Positions 15,541-22,067 of a stretch of 26,273 nt of DNA are shown here, in pieces; positions within the stretch are counted from its first letter, which is position 1; each line of letters starts with the position of its first letter. The notes under the pieces are model-generated. The model saw nothing but the letters and a program-made list of their open reading frames with translations, did no database searches and was not told the DNA's origin. The translations under genes and the position numbers were made by a program. The stretch is taken from the NCBI GenBank assembly GCA_964586865.1, contig CAZPJM010000040.1, positions 1 through 26,273 of the forward strand. Direction: 5' to 3'. The stretch comes from REDI01 sp964586865 (GTDB lineage: Bacteria; Myxococcota_A; UBA796; GCA-2862545).

Positions 15541-16584
15541 TCAGCCCGCCAGCGCCACCGGAGGCTCGCCGGCCTCGAGCCGCGCGAAGTGCGCCTCGAT
15601 GTGCGCGATGGCCTCGTCGGGGGTCTGGCTGCGGAGCACCCGGAGCTTCAGGTCCCGACCATCGCGGATCCCCTCGACGAAGTAGCGGGCGATCTTCTTG
15701 AAGCGGCCGAGGGCGCCCTTCTCGGTGCGGAAGGTCTCGCGGATGGCGTCGAAGTAGGCCAGCAGGACCCGGCGCCGCTCGGCCTCGTCCACCACCACCG
15801 GGGGACGGCCGTGCAGCGCCGCGCCGATCTGCCGGAACACCCAGGGATCCCGGATGGCGCCCCGCCCGATCATCAGGCCGTCCACGCCGGTCTGGCGGAG
15901 CACGTGCAGGGCGCTGTCGGCATCGACGATGTCGCCATTGGCCAGGACCGGGATGGAGACCGCCTGCTTGACGGCGGCGATGGTGTCGAGGCGCATGGTG
16001 CCCGTGTACTTCTCGGTGCGGGTCCGCCAGTGGACGGCCAGGGCCTCGGCCCCCTCGCCCTCGGCGATCCGGGCGAGCTCGGGGGCGTTCTCGTGGTCCG
16101 GGTCCCAGCCGGCCCGCATCTTGACGGTGAAGGGCAGCTCGACCGCGGCGCGCATGGCGGCGATGATCCGCCGGGCCAGCGGGGGATCCTTCATGAGGGC
16201 CGAGCCGCCGGAGTGGGCGCACACCCGCTTGCTCGGGCAGCCCATGTTCAGGTCGAGGAGGGTCACGCCCAGGTCCTCGGCCACCCGGGCCCCTTCGGCC
16301 ATCACCTCGGGGTCGTTGCCGTAGATCTGGAGCGCGATGGGCCGCTCGGCCTCGTCGAAGGTGGCGGTGAGCAGCTCGCGGGCCCCTCGCCGGGCCAGGC
16401 CCCGAGCCGGGATGAACTCGGTGTAGGTGAGCCCGCAGCCGCCGATCTGCCGCACCAGGCGGCGGAAGGTCACGTCGGTGACGCCCTCCATGGGGGCCAG
16501 CACCAGCCCGGGATCGATGACCAGATCGGGGCGGATCCGGTAGCGGATCGGCAGCCCCAGCGGTCCCAGCACCTCGTCGTTCAC
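15541..16584 (-). CDS. dusB: tRNA-dihydrouridine synthase (DusB-like)
   Basis: This 347-residue FMN enzyme reduces specific uridines in tRNA to dihydrouridine using NADPH. Family landmarks are in order: VLAPMEGVTDVTFRRL (28-43), IALQIYGNDP, the catalytic-cysteine motif LNMGCPSKRV with Cys116, VKMRAGWD (Lys155), the His185 loop VHWRTRTEKYTG, and FMN phosphate contacts in VLANGDI and LMIGRGAIRDPWVF (238-250), followed by the C-terminal helical tRNA-binding domain. The usual VHGRTR reads VHWRTR here. The start is the GTG at 16584, which overlaps the upstream gene's TGA as GTGA; the longer in-frame ORF belongs to other genes. The family is certain; B as opposed to another Dus subtype is by overall resemblance. 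Only 12 bp separate its stop from that of the convergent kinase gene. Confidence 0.93.
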   Translation of the reverse strand: MNDEVLGPLGLPIRYRIRPDLVIDPGLVLAPMEGVTDVTFRRLVRQIGGCGLTYTEFIPARGLARRGARELLTATFDEAERPIALQIYGNDPEVMAEGARVAEDLGVTLLDLNMGCPSKRVCAHSGGSALMKDPPLARRIIAAMRAAVELPFTVKMRAGWDPDHENAPELARIAEGEGAEALAVHWRTRTEKYTGTMRLDTIAAVKQAVSIPVLANGDIVDADSALHVLRQTGVDGLMIGRGAIRDPWVFRQIGAALHGRPPVVVDEAERRRVLLAYFDAIRETFRTEKGALGRFKKIARYFVEGIRDGRDLKLRVLRSQTPDEAIAHIEAHFARLEAGEPPVALAG

Positions 16585-17198
16585 GTCGCGCCCCCGGCTT
16601 CCCCATCGCCCGCGGGGTCCCCCTGGGGCGCCACCGGGACCGCCGCCAGGCGGCGCAGCAGGGCGGACTCGAGCGCGTCGCACCCGGCGTGGTACCAGTG
16701 CTTCACGTAGTCGCGGTCCAGGAGCACGGGCACGCCCTCCTGCTCGGGGACCTCCAGCTCGGCCAGGCGCTCCCGGAAGGCGGGATCGTCGGGGTAGGCG
16801 TAGAGCAGACCGTCCTGATCCAGGATCACCTGCTCGCCCATCAGGCCCCGCACCCAGACCTCGCACCGGGCGTCGTGCCAGATCAGGTCCCCGGCCTCGG
16901 CGAGGGCGGCGCGGATCTCGTCGAGGGGGACGTCGGGGGCGATGAAGTCCTCGGGTGGCGTTCCGTTGGGGCGAGGGTCCTGGCGGTTGACGCAGCGGCG
17001 GTACAGGACGGTGAGGGGGGGACCGAGGGCGCCGAGCAGGCCCAGGTGGACCCGGCCGAGGGCGTCGGCAGGCACGCTGATGAGGAGCCGGGTGTCGCCG
17101 CCGGCCCCCACCTGGCGCTCCCAGCCCAGGCCGGGGGTGAAGCCGTCGTCCTGGCCATCGGCGGTGACGGAGGTGGCCTTGGGGGTGAGGAGGCTCAT
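16581..17198 (-). CDS. Conserved-looking protein of unknown function upstream of dusB
   Basis: This is a 205-residue soluble, acidic protein without signal peptide or transmembrane helix. It begins at the ATG at 17198, which overlaps the preceding stop as ATGA, and ends in a GTGA overlap with the dusB-like gene. Notable segments are LGWERQVGAGGDTRLLISVPADALGRVHLGLLG, a Cys-containing YRRCVNRQDPRPNGTP, and DLIWHDARCEVWVRGLMGEQ. The C-terminal part reads VPVLLDRDYVKHWYHAGCDALESALL. No catalytic motif or family is recognised. Being sandwiched between an SRPBCC-fold protein and dusB with overlaps on both sides implies co-expression with them. Confidence 0.8.
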   Translation of the reverse strand: MSLLTPKATSVTADGQDDGFTPGLGWERQVGAGGDTRLLISVPADALGRVHLGLLGALGPPLTVLYRRCVNRQDPRPNGTPPEDFIAPDVPLDEIRAALAEAGDLIWHDARCEVWVRGLMGEQVILDQDGLLYAYPDDPAFRERLAELEVPEQEGVPVLLDRDYVKHWYHAGCDALESALLRRLAAVPVAPQGDPAGDGEAGGAT

Positions 17199-17725
17199 GC
17201 GGTCCTTTCGTCCAGGTAGCGTCGCAGGTGCTCGGTGACCTGCTCCAGGTTGGGGGTGATGAGGCTGACGAGGAAGCGCTCGAGCCGCGGTCCCACCCGG
17301 CGCGCCACCATGCGCGGGACGCCGGGCACCCGCTGGATGTCGATCTGCAGCTCGCCGTCCAGCACCAGCCGCGTGCGGTCCTCGCCCACCGGCTCGAAGC
17401 GGTTGCGGCCCCCGCACGAGACCTGGTCGGTGAAGACCCGGGTGGCGATCCGCCAGTCCACGGCGCGGTCCTCGTCGTCCCAGTCGGCGTGGTCGTCCCA
17501 GCGCAGGTGCTCGGGTCGGATGACCTTGTCGACCAGGGGCGGCAGGCGGGCGCTGCTGATCCAGACATTGTGGATGCGGACCCCGCCCTCGCGCGGCTCG
17601 CGCGAGAGCTCGCGCACCTCCTCGATATCGGGGATGGTCCGCGCGATGGAGGGCAGCTCGTCCCGATAGGCGCGGTAGACCACCTCGACGGGATGGTCGA
17701 TGACCGAGGCGCTGCGGATCTGCAT
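17195..17725 (-). CDS. SRPBCC-superfamily (START-like) ligand-binding protein
   Basis: This 176-residue cytoplasmic protein matches the helix-grip fold used for hydrophobic ligands, polyketide cyclases and Aha1-type proteins. It opens with the strand-helix pattern MQIRSASVIDHPVEVVYRAYRDEL, continues with a string of long beta-strands (VRIHNVWIS, VDWRIATRVF, TRLVLDGELQID) and closes with a long helix, RFLVSLITPNLEQVTEHLRRYL, as in the superfamily; it may belong to the DUF2505-like branch. The ATG at 17725 is chosen because a GGGAG site precedes it. It is the first gene of a three-gene overlapping set ending with dusB, and shares a 67-bp divergent gap with the acetyltransferase gene. The ligand is unknown. 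Confidence 0.75.
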   Translation of the reverse strand: MQIRSASVIDHPVEVVYRAYRDELPSIARTIPDIEEVRELSREPREGGVRIHNVWISSARLPPLVDKVIRPEHLRWDDHADWDDEDRAVDWRIATRVFTDQVSCGGRNRFEPVGEDRTRLVLDGELQIDIQRVPGVPRMVARRVGPRLERFLVSLITPNLEQVTEHLRRYLDERTA

Positions 17726-17792
17726 CGGGGGGGCTCCCGTCGGGTAGGCTGACCGGCCGTGTAGCACGACGGCGCGGGCCTCGGGAGGGGGC

Positions 17793-18605
17793 GTGGACGT
17801 GGAGCGACTCACCGAGCGGGACGAGGCGGCCCTCGAGGAGCTGCTCGACGAGGACCGCCTGGTGAACCTGTTCCTGCGCGGCTTCCTGGCGGCCCAGCCC
17901 ATGGACGCGGGCACCTGGTACGGGGCGTGGGCCGGTGACCGCCTGGCCGGGGTGGTGCTCCTGCTGCCCGGCCGGCTGACGGTGCCGTGGAGCCCGGATC
18001 TGACGGCGGCGCGCCACCTGGGGTACCACCTCCGTCGTCGCCATCGCCCCACCATGATGGTGGGCCCGCGCAGCCATGTGGACACCCTGTGGCAGGCCTG
18101 GGCACCCGATCTCGCGACCCGCCGCTTCCACGATCAGCGGCTCTACATCTGCCGCCGCGCCCCGCCCGGTCCCAGGGTGCCCGGCTTCCGCAAGGCCCGG
18201 CTGGCCGACGCCGCCGTGCTCGTCACCCACGCCGCGCGCATGGAGTTCGAGGACCTGGGCCGGGATCCCTCCCTCGAGGATCCGGAGCTGCACGCCCGGG
18301 TGGTCCGGGACCGGATCAAGCAGGGCAAGACGCTGGTGGTCGAGCGGGGCGGTCGCGTGGTCTTCCAGATCAACGTGGGCACCATCACGCCCGACGGGTG
18401 CCAGGTGGGGGGCACCTACGTCCCGCCCCGGTTCCGGGGGCAGGGCCTGTCGGTGGAGGGCATGCGGGCCACCCTGGCGCACCTCCTCGAGCGGCACCCC
18501 GCCGTGACCCTGCACGTCAACGAGGACAACCGTCCGGCGGTCCGCTGCTACGAGCGCGTGGGCTTCATCCGGGCCACCCCGTACCGCCTGCTGACGGTGG
18601 GCTGA
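17793..18605 (+). CDS. GNAT-family N-acetyltransferase with DUF4081-like N-terminal domain
   Basis: This 270-residue protein has two halves. Residues 1-120 look like the DUF4081 (degenerate GNAT) domain, with LRGFLAAQ and TWYGAWAGDRLAGVVLLLPG. Residues 130-265 are a full GNAT fold: the acetyl-CoA pyrophosphate loop is YVPPRFRGQGLSVEG (209-223, Q/RxxGxG/A pattern), preceded by strand VFQINVGTITP and followed by VTLHVNEDNRPAVRCYERVGFI, the classical C-terminal motif. The acceptor substrate cannot be told. The GTG at 17793 sits very close to GGGAGGGG (17783-17790), so the in-frame GTG at 17799 may be the real start. It is followed after 45 bp by the TPM-domain gene. Confidence 0.88.
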   Translation: MDVERLTERDEAALEELLDEDRLVNLFLRGFLAAQPMDAGTWYGAWAGDRLAGVVLLLPGRLTVPWSPDLTAARHLGYHLRRRHRPTMMVGPRSHVDTLWQAWAPDLATRRFHDQRLYICRRAPPGPRVPGFRKARLADAAVLVTHAARMEFEDLGRDPSLEDPELHARVVRDRIKQGKTLVVERGGRVVFQINVGTITPDGCQVGGTYVPPRFRGQGLSVEGMRATLAHLLERHPAVTLHVNEDNRPAVRCYERVGFIRATPYRLLTVG

Positions 18606-18630
18606 TCGGGCCCGCGGGGTGGGCTACCCT
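18602..18630 (+). promoter_or_regulatory. Candidate promoter before the TPM/Tim44/MazG genes
   Basis: CTGATC (18602-18607, overlapping the stop of the acetyltransferase gene) and TACCCT (18625-18630) are 17 bp apart, like -35 and -10 boxes, and a GC box precedes the TA as in the other gaps. AGGAGG (18641-18646) and the GTG start at 18651 follow. The match is weak at each box. Confidence 0.35.
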
Positions 18631-18650
18631 CGCCCGCGTCAGGAGGACCG

Positions 18651-19256
18651 GTGCTGCACACCGATGCGCGCTTCCACACCGCGGTCGAAGAGGCGGTGGG
18701 CCGACTCGAGGAGACCACCGACGCCGAGATCATCGTGGTGGCCGCCCGCAAGAGCGGGAGCTACCGCGACTTCTCCTTCGGCGTCGCCAGCGCCGTGGCC
18801 GTGCTGACCCTGCTGGCCCTGCTGGCGGTCCCCTACCCGGTGCACCCGTGGCTCCTGCCGGTGGAGCTGGTCGTGGTGTGGGGGCTGGTGGCGTGGGGGA
18901 CCAGCGACGGCCCCGTGCTGCGCGCCATCCTCCCCGAGAGCCGCCGGGCCCGACAGGTGCGCGAGGCGGCCCACGCCGAGTTCCACCGGGAGCAGGTCCA
19001 CGCCACCCCCCACCGCACCGGGGTGCTCATCTACGTCTCGGCCCTCGAGGGCCGGATCGAGGTGCTGCCCGATCTGGGGCTCGAGGGTCGGATCCCGGGG
19101 CCGGTGTGGCGCGAGGCGGTCTCGGGCTTCGCCCAGGACGACCTGGACGCCTTCCTGGCGGCGCTGGACCGCCTGGGCGCGGTCCTGGCCGAGCACATGC
19201 CGGCCCTCGAGGTGGACCTGGTGGACCTGCCCAACGCCCCCCGGGTGCGGGCATGA
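18651..19256 (+). CDS. TPM-domain integral membrane protein (YgcG/Psb32-like)
   Basis: This 201-residue protein begins at a GTG four bases after AGGAGG. It follows the plan of TPM-domain membrane proteins: an N-terminal TPM half (FHTAVEEAVGRLEETTDAEIIVVAARKSG, 8-36), an inserted pair of transmembrane helices (about 46-62 and 67-82), a cytoplasmic basic stretch (LPESRRARQVREAAH), then the second TPM half (TGVLIYVSALEGRIEVLPDLGLEGRI). The TGVLIYVS and DLGLEGR phrases are the strongest signs. The TPM fold has been linked to photosystem repair and to membrane quality control, but its bacterial role is not settled. It overlaps the Tim44-like gene by 4 nt (ATGA), suggesting a shared function in the membrane. 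Confidence 0.85.
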   Translation: MLHTDARFHTAVEEAVGRLEETTDAEIIVVAARKSGSYRDFSFGVASAVAVLTLLALLAVPYPVHPWLLPVELVVVWGLVAWGTSDGPVLRAILPESRRARQVREAAHAEFHREQVHATPHRTGVLIYVSALEGRIEVLPDLGLEGRIPGPVWREAVSGFAQDDLDAFLAALDRLGAVLAEHMPALEVDLVDLPNAPRVRA

Positions 19257-20782
19257 GGCGGGCCACGGGCTGGCTCGTCCGGTGGGGTCCGGTCCTGGCG
19301 GTCTGCCTGGTGGCCCTCCTGGTGGCGGCCGACGCCGGCGCCCGGGTGGGCGGCGGGCAGAACTTCAGCACCGGCGGCTCCTCGGGGGGCGGCTACTCCG
19401 GCGGGGGCTCCTCCGGTGGCGATGGCGAGCTGCTCTTCCTGCTCATCTGGCTCATCATCGAGTATCCGGCCATCGGCATCCCGGTGGCCGTGGTGGTGGG
19501 CGCCTTCTTCGTGGTGCGCTTCATGGCGAATCGCGATGGCGAGCGGATGGTCTCCCGGACCCACCACCACGACGGCACCGAGGCGGTGGCCTCCCCTCCC
19601 CGGCGCGCCGGCCCGGTGCCCGGCCTCGACACCCTGCGGGCGGCCGATCCGGGCTTCTCCGAGCCCGTCCTCCGGGACTACATCCAGCTCCTGCACCGGC
19701 GGGCCACCGAGGCCGCCGTCACGAGGGCCTGGGAGCCGCTCCTGCCCTTTGTCGACGTGGCCGCCCGGGAGGCCCTCGAGACGGCCCACCGCGGCGTGAC
19801 CGAGGTGCGCGACGTGACCCTCGGCGGGCTGCAGCTCATCCGGGTGGACCGGCAGGGCGACCGGTTCCGCCTCCAGGCCCGGCTCCAGGACACCCGCCGC
19901 GAGACCCTCGAGGACGGCAGCACCCGCTTCGTCTACGTCGAGGAGAGCTGGACCCTCGACCGGGCCGCCGACGCGGAGAGCCAGGCGCCCGAGGCGGTGC
20001 TCCGCATGGGCTGCCCCTCCTGCGGCGCCGCCATCGACACCGACCGACAGGGCCGCTGCCGGAGCTGCGGGACCCCCATCGTGACGGGACTGCTCCAGTG
20101 GACCGCCACCCGGGTCTCCCTCGCGGCCCGGCGCGCGGTGGAGCCCCCCCAGGTGGGCTGGACCACCGGGGGCGACGAGCCCAGCGTCCACGTCCCCACC
20201 ATCGTGGCCCCCGACCTGCCCCAGGCCTGGCGGGCCTTCCGTGGCCGGCACCCCGGCTTCGACCCGCACGCCTTCCAGGCCCGCAGCCGCGACATCTTCC
20301 TCGACCTGCAGCGGGCCTGGTCGGAGGGACGCTGGGAGACCGCCCGCCCCCACGTCACCGACACCCTCTACCAGACCCTCCGCTTCTACCTGGAGCAGTA
20401 CTCCGAGCATGGCCTTCGCAACCGGGTGGCGGACGTGGAGATCCTCAAGCAGGAGATCGTCCGGGTCCAGCAGGACGCCTGGTACGAAGCCATCACCGTG
20501 CGGATCACCGCCCGGGCGCGGGACTGGGTGGAGCGCACCGACGGCGAGGTGGTGGGCGGCAATGCCAAGATCCCGCGACGCTTCAGTGAGTACTGGACCT
20601 ACCTTCGCGCCATCGGCTCGGGCGACACGTCGAGCGACGGCCAGCACTGCCCGAGCTGCGGCGCCCCCCTCGACCGGGTGAGCCAGGCCGGCGTGTGCGG
20701 CTACTGCGACAGCAAGATCACCACCGGCCGCTTCGACTGGGTGCTCTCGCGCATCGACCAGCCCCAGGTCTACCGTGGCTGA
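19253..20782 (+). CDS. Membrane protein with two Tim44-like domains, each followed by a zinc ribbon
   Basis: This is a 509-residue protein. It has a signal-like helix (8-28), a Gly/Ser-rich exported segment (32-57) and a second transmembrane helix (about 59-90, LLFLLIWLIIEYPAIGIPVAVVV). The remaining 400 residues are an internal duplication. Unit 1 (about 125-290) and unit 2 (about 325-500) each have a PGF(S/D) opening, a Tim44/MBA1-like helix-plus-sheet domain, and a four-cysteine zinc ribbon (C254, C257, C269, C272; C466, C469, C482, C485) followed by a similar (I/T)TG...W...SR stretch. Tim44-like domains act at membranes in protein translocation in mitochondria; the bacterial relatives are little studied. 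The ATG at 19253 overlaps the TPM gene, and the 3' end overlaps the MazG-like gene by 8 nt. Confidence 0.85.
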   Translation: MRRATGWLVRWGPVLAVCLVALLVAADAGARVGGGQNFSTGGSSGGGYSGGGSSGGDGELLFLLIWLIIEYPAIGIPVAVVVGAFFVVRFMANRDGERMVSRTHHHDGTEAVASPPRRAGPVPGLDTLRAADPGFSEPVLRDYIQLLHRRATEAAVTRAWEPLLPFVDVAAREALETAHRGVTEVRDVTLGGLQLIRVDRQGDRFRLQARLQDTRRETLEDGSTRFVYVEESWTLDRAADAESQAPEAVLRMGCPSCGAAIDTDRQGRCRSCGTPIVTGLLQWTATRVSLAARRAVEPPQVGWTTGGDEPSVHVPTIVAPDLPQAWRAFRGRHPGFDPHAFQARSRDIFLDLQRAWSEGRWETARPHVTDTLYQTLRFYLEQYSEHGLRNRVADVEILKQEIVRVQQDAWYEAITVRITARARDWVERTDGEVVGGNAKIPRRFSEYWTYLRAIGSGDTSSDGQHCPSCGAPLDRVSQAGVCGYCDSKITTGRFDWVLSRIDQPQVYRG

Positions 20783-21218
20783 CGGGCCGGACGACTCCCT
20801 GGCCACCCTCACCGACGAGGCGCGTCGCTTCGTCGAGGAGCGGGACTGGGGGCGCTTCCACGGCCCGCGGAACCTGGCCATGGCCCTCACGGTCGAGGCC
20901 GGCGAGCTGCTCGAGCTCTACCTGTGGAGCGAGGACGGGGGCCCCCAGCCGCGTCGACCGGCCCAGCGGGAGCGGGTGGCTCACGAGGCGGCCGACGTGC
21001 TCCTCTGCCTCCTCAACTTCTGCCGCGAGGCCGAGATCGACCTGGCGGAGGCCTTCCGGGAGAAGCTCGCCCTGGCCCGGGCCCGCTACCCCGTCGAGAA
21101 GGCCCGCGGGCGCGCCGTCAAGTGGGACGAGCTGCTGGAGGAGTCCCGCCCGGAGACCGGCCCACGCACCGGAGGAGCGGCGGAAGCCCCGGCCCGGGAG
21201 CCGGACCAGGACCCGTAG
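20775..21218 (+). CDS. MazG-like nucleotide pyrophosphohydrolase (dCTPase/RS21-C6 type)
   Basis: This 147-residue cytoplasmic enzyme should hydrolyse nucleoside triphosphates, possibly dCTP or modified pyrimidines, to the monophosphate and pyrophosphate. The MazG metal motif is complete: E41xxE44 and, 26 residues later, E71xxD74. The preceding RRFVEERDWGRFHGPRNLAMAL is very close to the RS21-C6/DCTPP1 group (ERDWxxFHxPRNLxxAL), and the tail carries KWDELLEE. The last 25 residues are a disordered Pro/Glu/Arg tail. The start is the GTG at 20775, which lies inside the end of the Tim44-like gene, so its translation depends on that gene. Confidence 0.9.
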   Translation: MADGPDDSLATLTDEARRFVEERDWGRFHGPRNLAMALTVEAGELLELYLWSEDGGPQPRRPAQRERVAHEAADVLLCLLNFCREAEIDLAEAFREKLALARARYPVEKARGRAVKWDELLEESRPETGPRTGGAAEAPAREPDQDP

Positions 21219-21265
21219 CGCCACCATCGCCCCGTCCCCCGCGGACGAGGCCCGGCGGCCCCGAG

Positions 21266-21362
21266 CCACCGGTGGGGCGAGGTTCCGCTCGGGTCCAGGC
21301 ATGTCGGCATACGCCACCCCCCCTACCTGGATCGGGTTGGTGGCTTCCCCCATGCTGGGGAA
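21266..21362 (+). other. Possible structured RNA or cis-regulatory leader
   Basis: The 173-bp gap before the kinase-like gene contains an unusual density of inverted repeats. They are CCACC-GGTGG (21266-21275), CGAG/CTCG (21278-21281, 21288-21291), GGTCCAGG with CCTGGATC (21292-21299, 21326-21333, one G-U pair), GGC-ATAC-GCC (21306-21315), GCCACC with GGTGGC (21313-21318, 21339-21344), and TTCCCC with GGGGAA (21345-21350, 21357-21362). The third and fifth pairs interlock as a pseudoknot. I do not recognise a known riboswitch. The last hairpin ends about 30 bp before the GTG start. Confidence 0.35.
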
Positions 21363-21391
21363 CCCCCACACGATGACACCCCGAGACCGCC

Positions 21392-22063
21392 GTGGATGAC
21401 GCCCCGTCGCCTCTCCGCAGCCGCAGTCCCCTGCGCGCCCTCCGCCGGGGCACGCCACCCCCGGTGGATCCCGACCGACACGCGGCCCTCCTCCGGGACC
21501 TGGACGCCACGCTGGTGATGGTGCGGGCCCACCTGCACGAGGTGTCGCGCCACCCCGGGGCCCCCACCGACCCGCTGGACCGGTCCATGCAGGGGCTGGA
21601 GCTGGCCCGGCTGCTGGTCCGGGCTCTCGGGGGCGAGGCCGAGGATGGGGAGGGCCGGATCACCGAGGCCCTCTCGCTGGTGCTCGACCTGCTGCGCCCG
21701 TCCTGGCCCCCCGATGTGGAGGTGCAGGTCGCGGTGGATGCGGGGGTCCCGCCGGTCGAGGTGCCGCCCCTGGCCCTCCAGCGGGCGCTGCTGCACCTGA
21801 TCCAGGACGCGGCGGCGGCCCTCGAGGCCTCGGGCGGCGGGACCCTGCAGATCCGGCTCGACCGGGTGCGGGGCGGCGCGGCCCGGCTGGTGCTGGCGGT
21901 GGAGGCGCCGGTCCCGGAGTCGTGCGACGAGACCCGGCCTGGCGCCGCCGTGGCGCGGACCCTCCTCGAGCCCCACGGCGGGCGCCTGCTCCTGTCCCCC
22001 GGCGAGCCCGACGGCTGGATCCACACCGCCCTCCTGCCGGTGGAGCACGGCACGGGTCGGTGA
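21392..22063 (+). CDS. Degenerate histidine-kinase-like protein
   Basis: This 223-residue protein starting at the GTG at 21392 has the layout of a histidine-kinase core without its catalytic residues. Residues 27-80 are two helices resembling a DHp dimerisation domain, but no His-Glu/Asp box is present (LLRDLDATLVMVRAHLHEVSRH). Residues 90-215 follow the HATPase fold: an N-box-like LLHLIQDAAAALEASGGG where the Mg-binding Asn is Asp139, no clear DxGxG box, and PGAAVARTLLEPHGGRLLL in place of GLGLxxxxxxxxxHGGxI. The conserved HGG and the ending WIHTALLPV still fit. It may be a histidine-kinase-derived dimerisation or regulatory protein without ATPase activity. No response regulator is adjacent. 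Its stop is 4 bp from that of the convergent methyltransferase. Confidence 0.7.
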   Translation: MDDAPSPLRSRSPLRALRRGTPPPVDPDRHAALLRDLDATLVMVRAHLHEVSRHPGAPTDPLDRSMQGLELARLLVRALGGEAEDGEGRITEALSLVLDLLRPSWPPDVEVQVAVDAGVPPVEVPPLALQRALLHLIQDAAAALEASGGGTLQIRLDRVRGGAARLVLAVEAPVPESCDETRPGAAVARTLLEPHGGRLLLSPGEPDGWIHTALLPVEHGTGR

Positions 22064-22067
22064 GCGG

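Noticed and set aside
17987..19252. Long in-frame extension upstream of the Tim44-like protein (931-codon frame)
   Set aside because: It overlaps the acetyltransferase and TPM genes in another frame, is Arg/Pro/Gly-rich, and the ATG at 19253 gives a proper signal sequence and an ATGA overlap.
21266..21391. Known riboswitch (TPP, c-di-GMP-I, cobalamin, SAM) or SRP RNA in the gap
   Set aside because: The minus strand has a faint resemblance to the c-di-GMP-I aptamer (GGTAGGGGGG near a GCC/GGC stem) but lacks the conserved GACGCAAAGCC-type core; the TPP CTGAGA box and cobalamin GCCACTG box are also absent.
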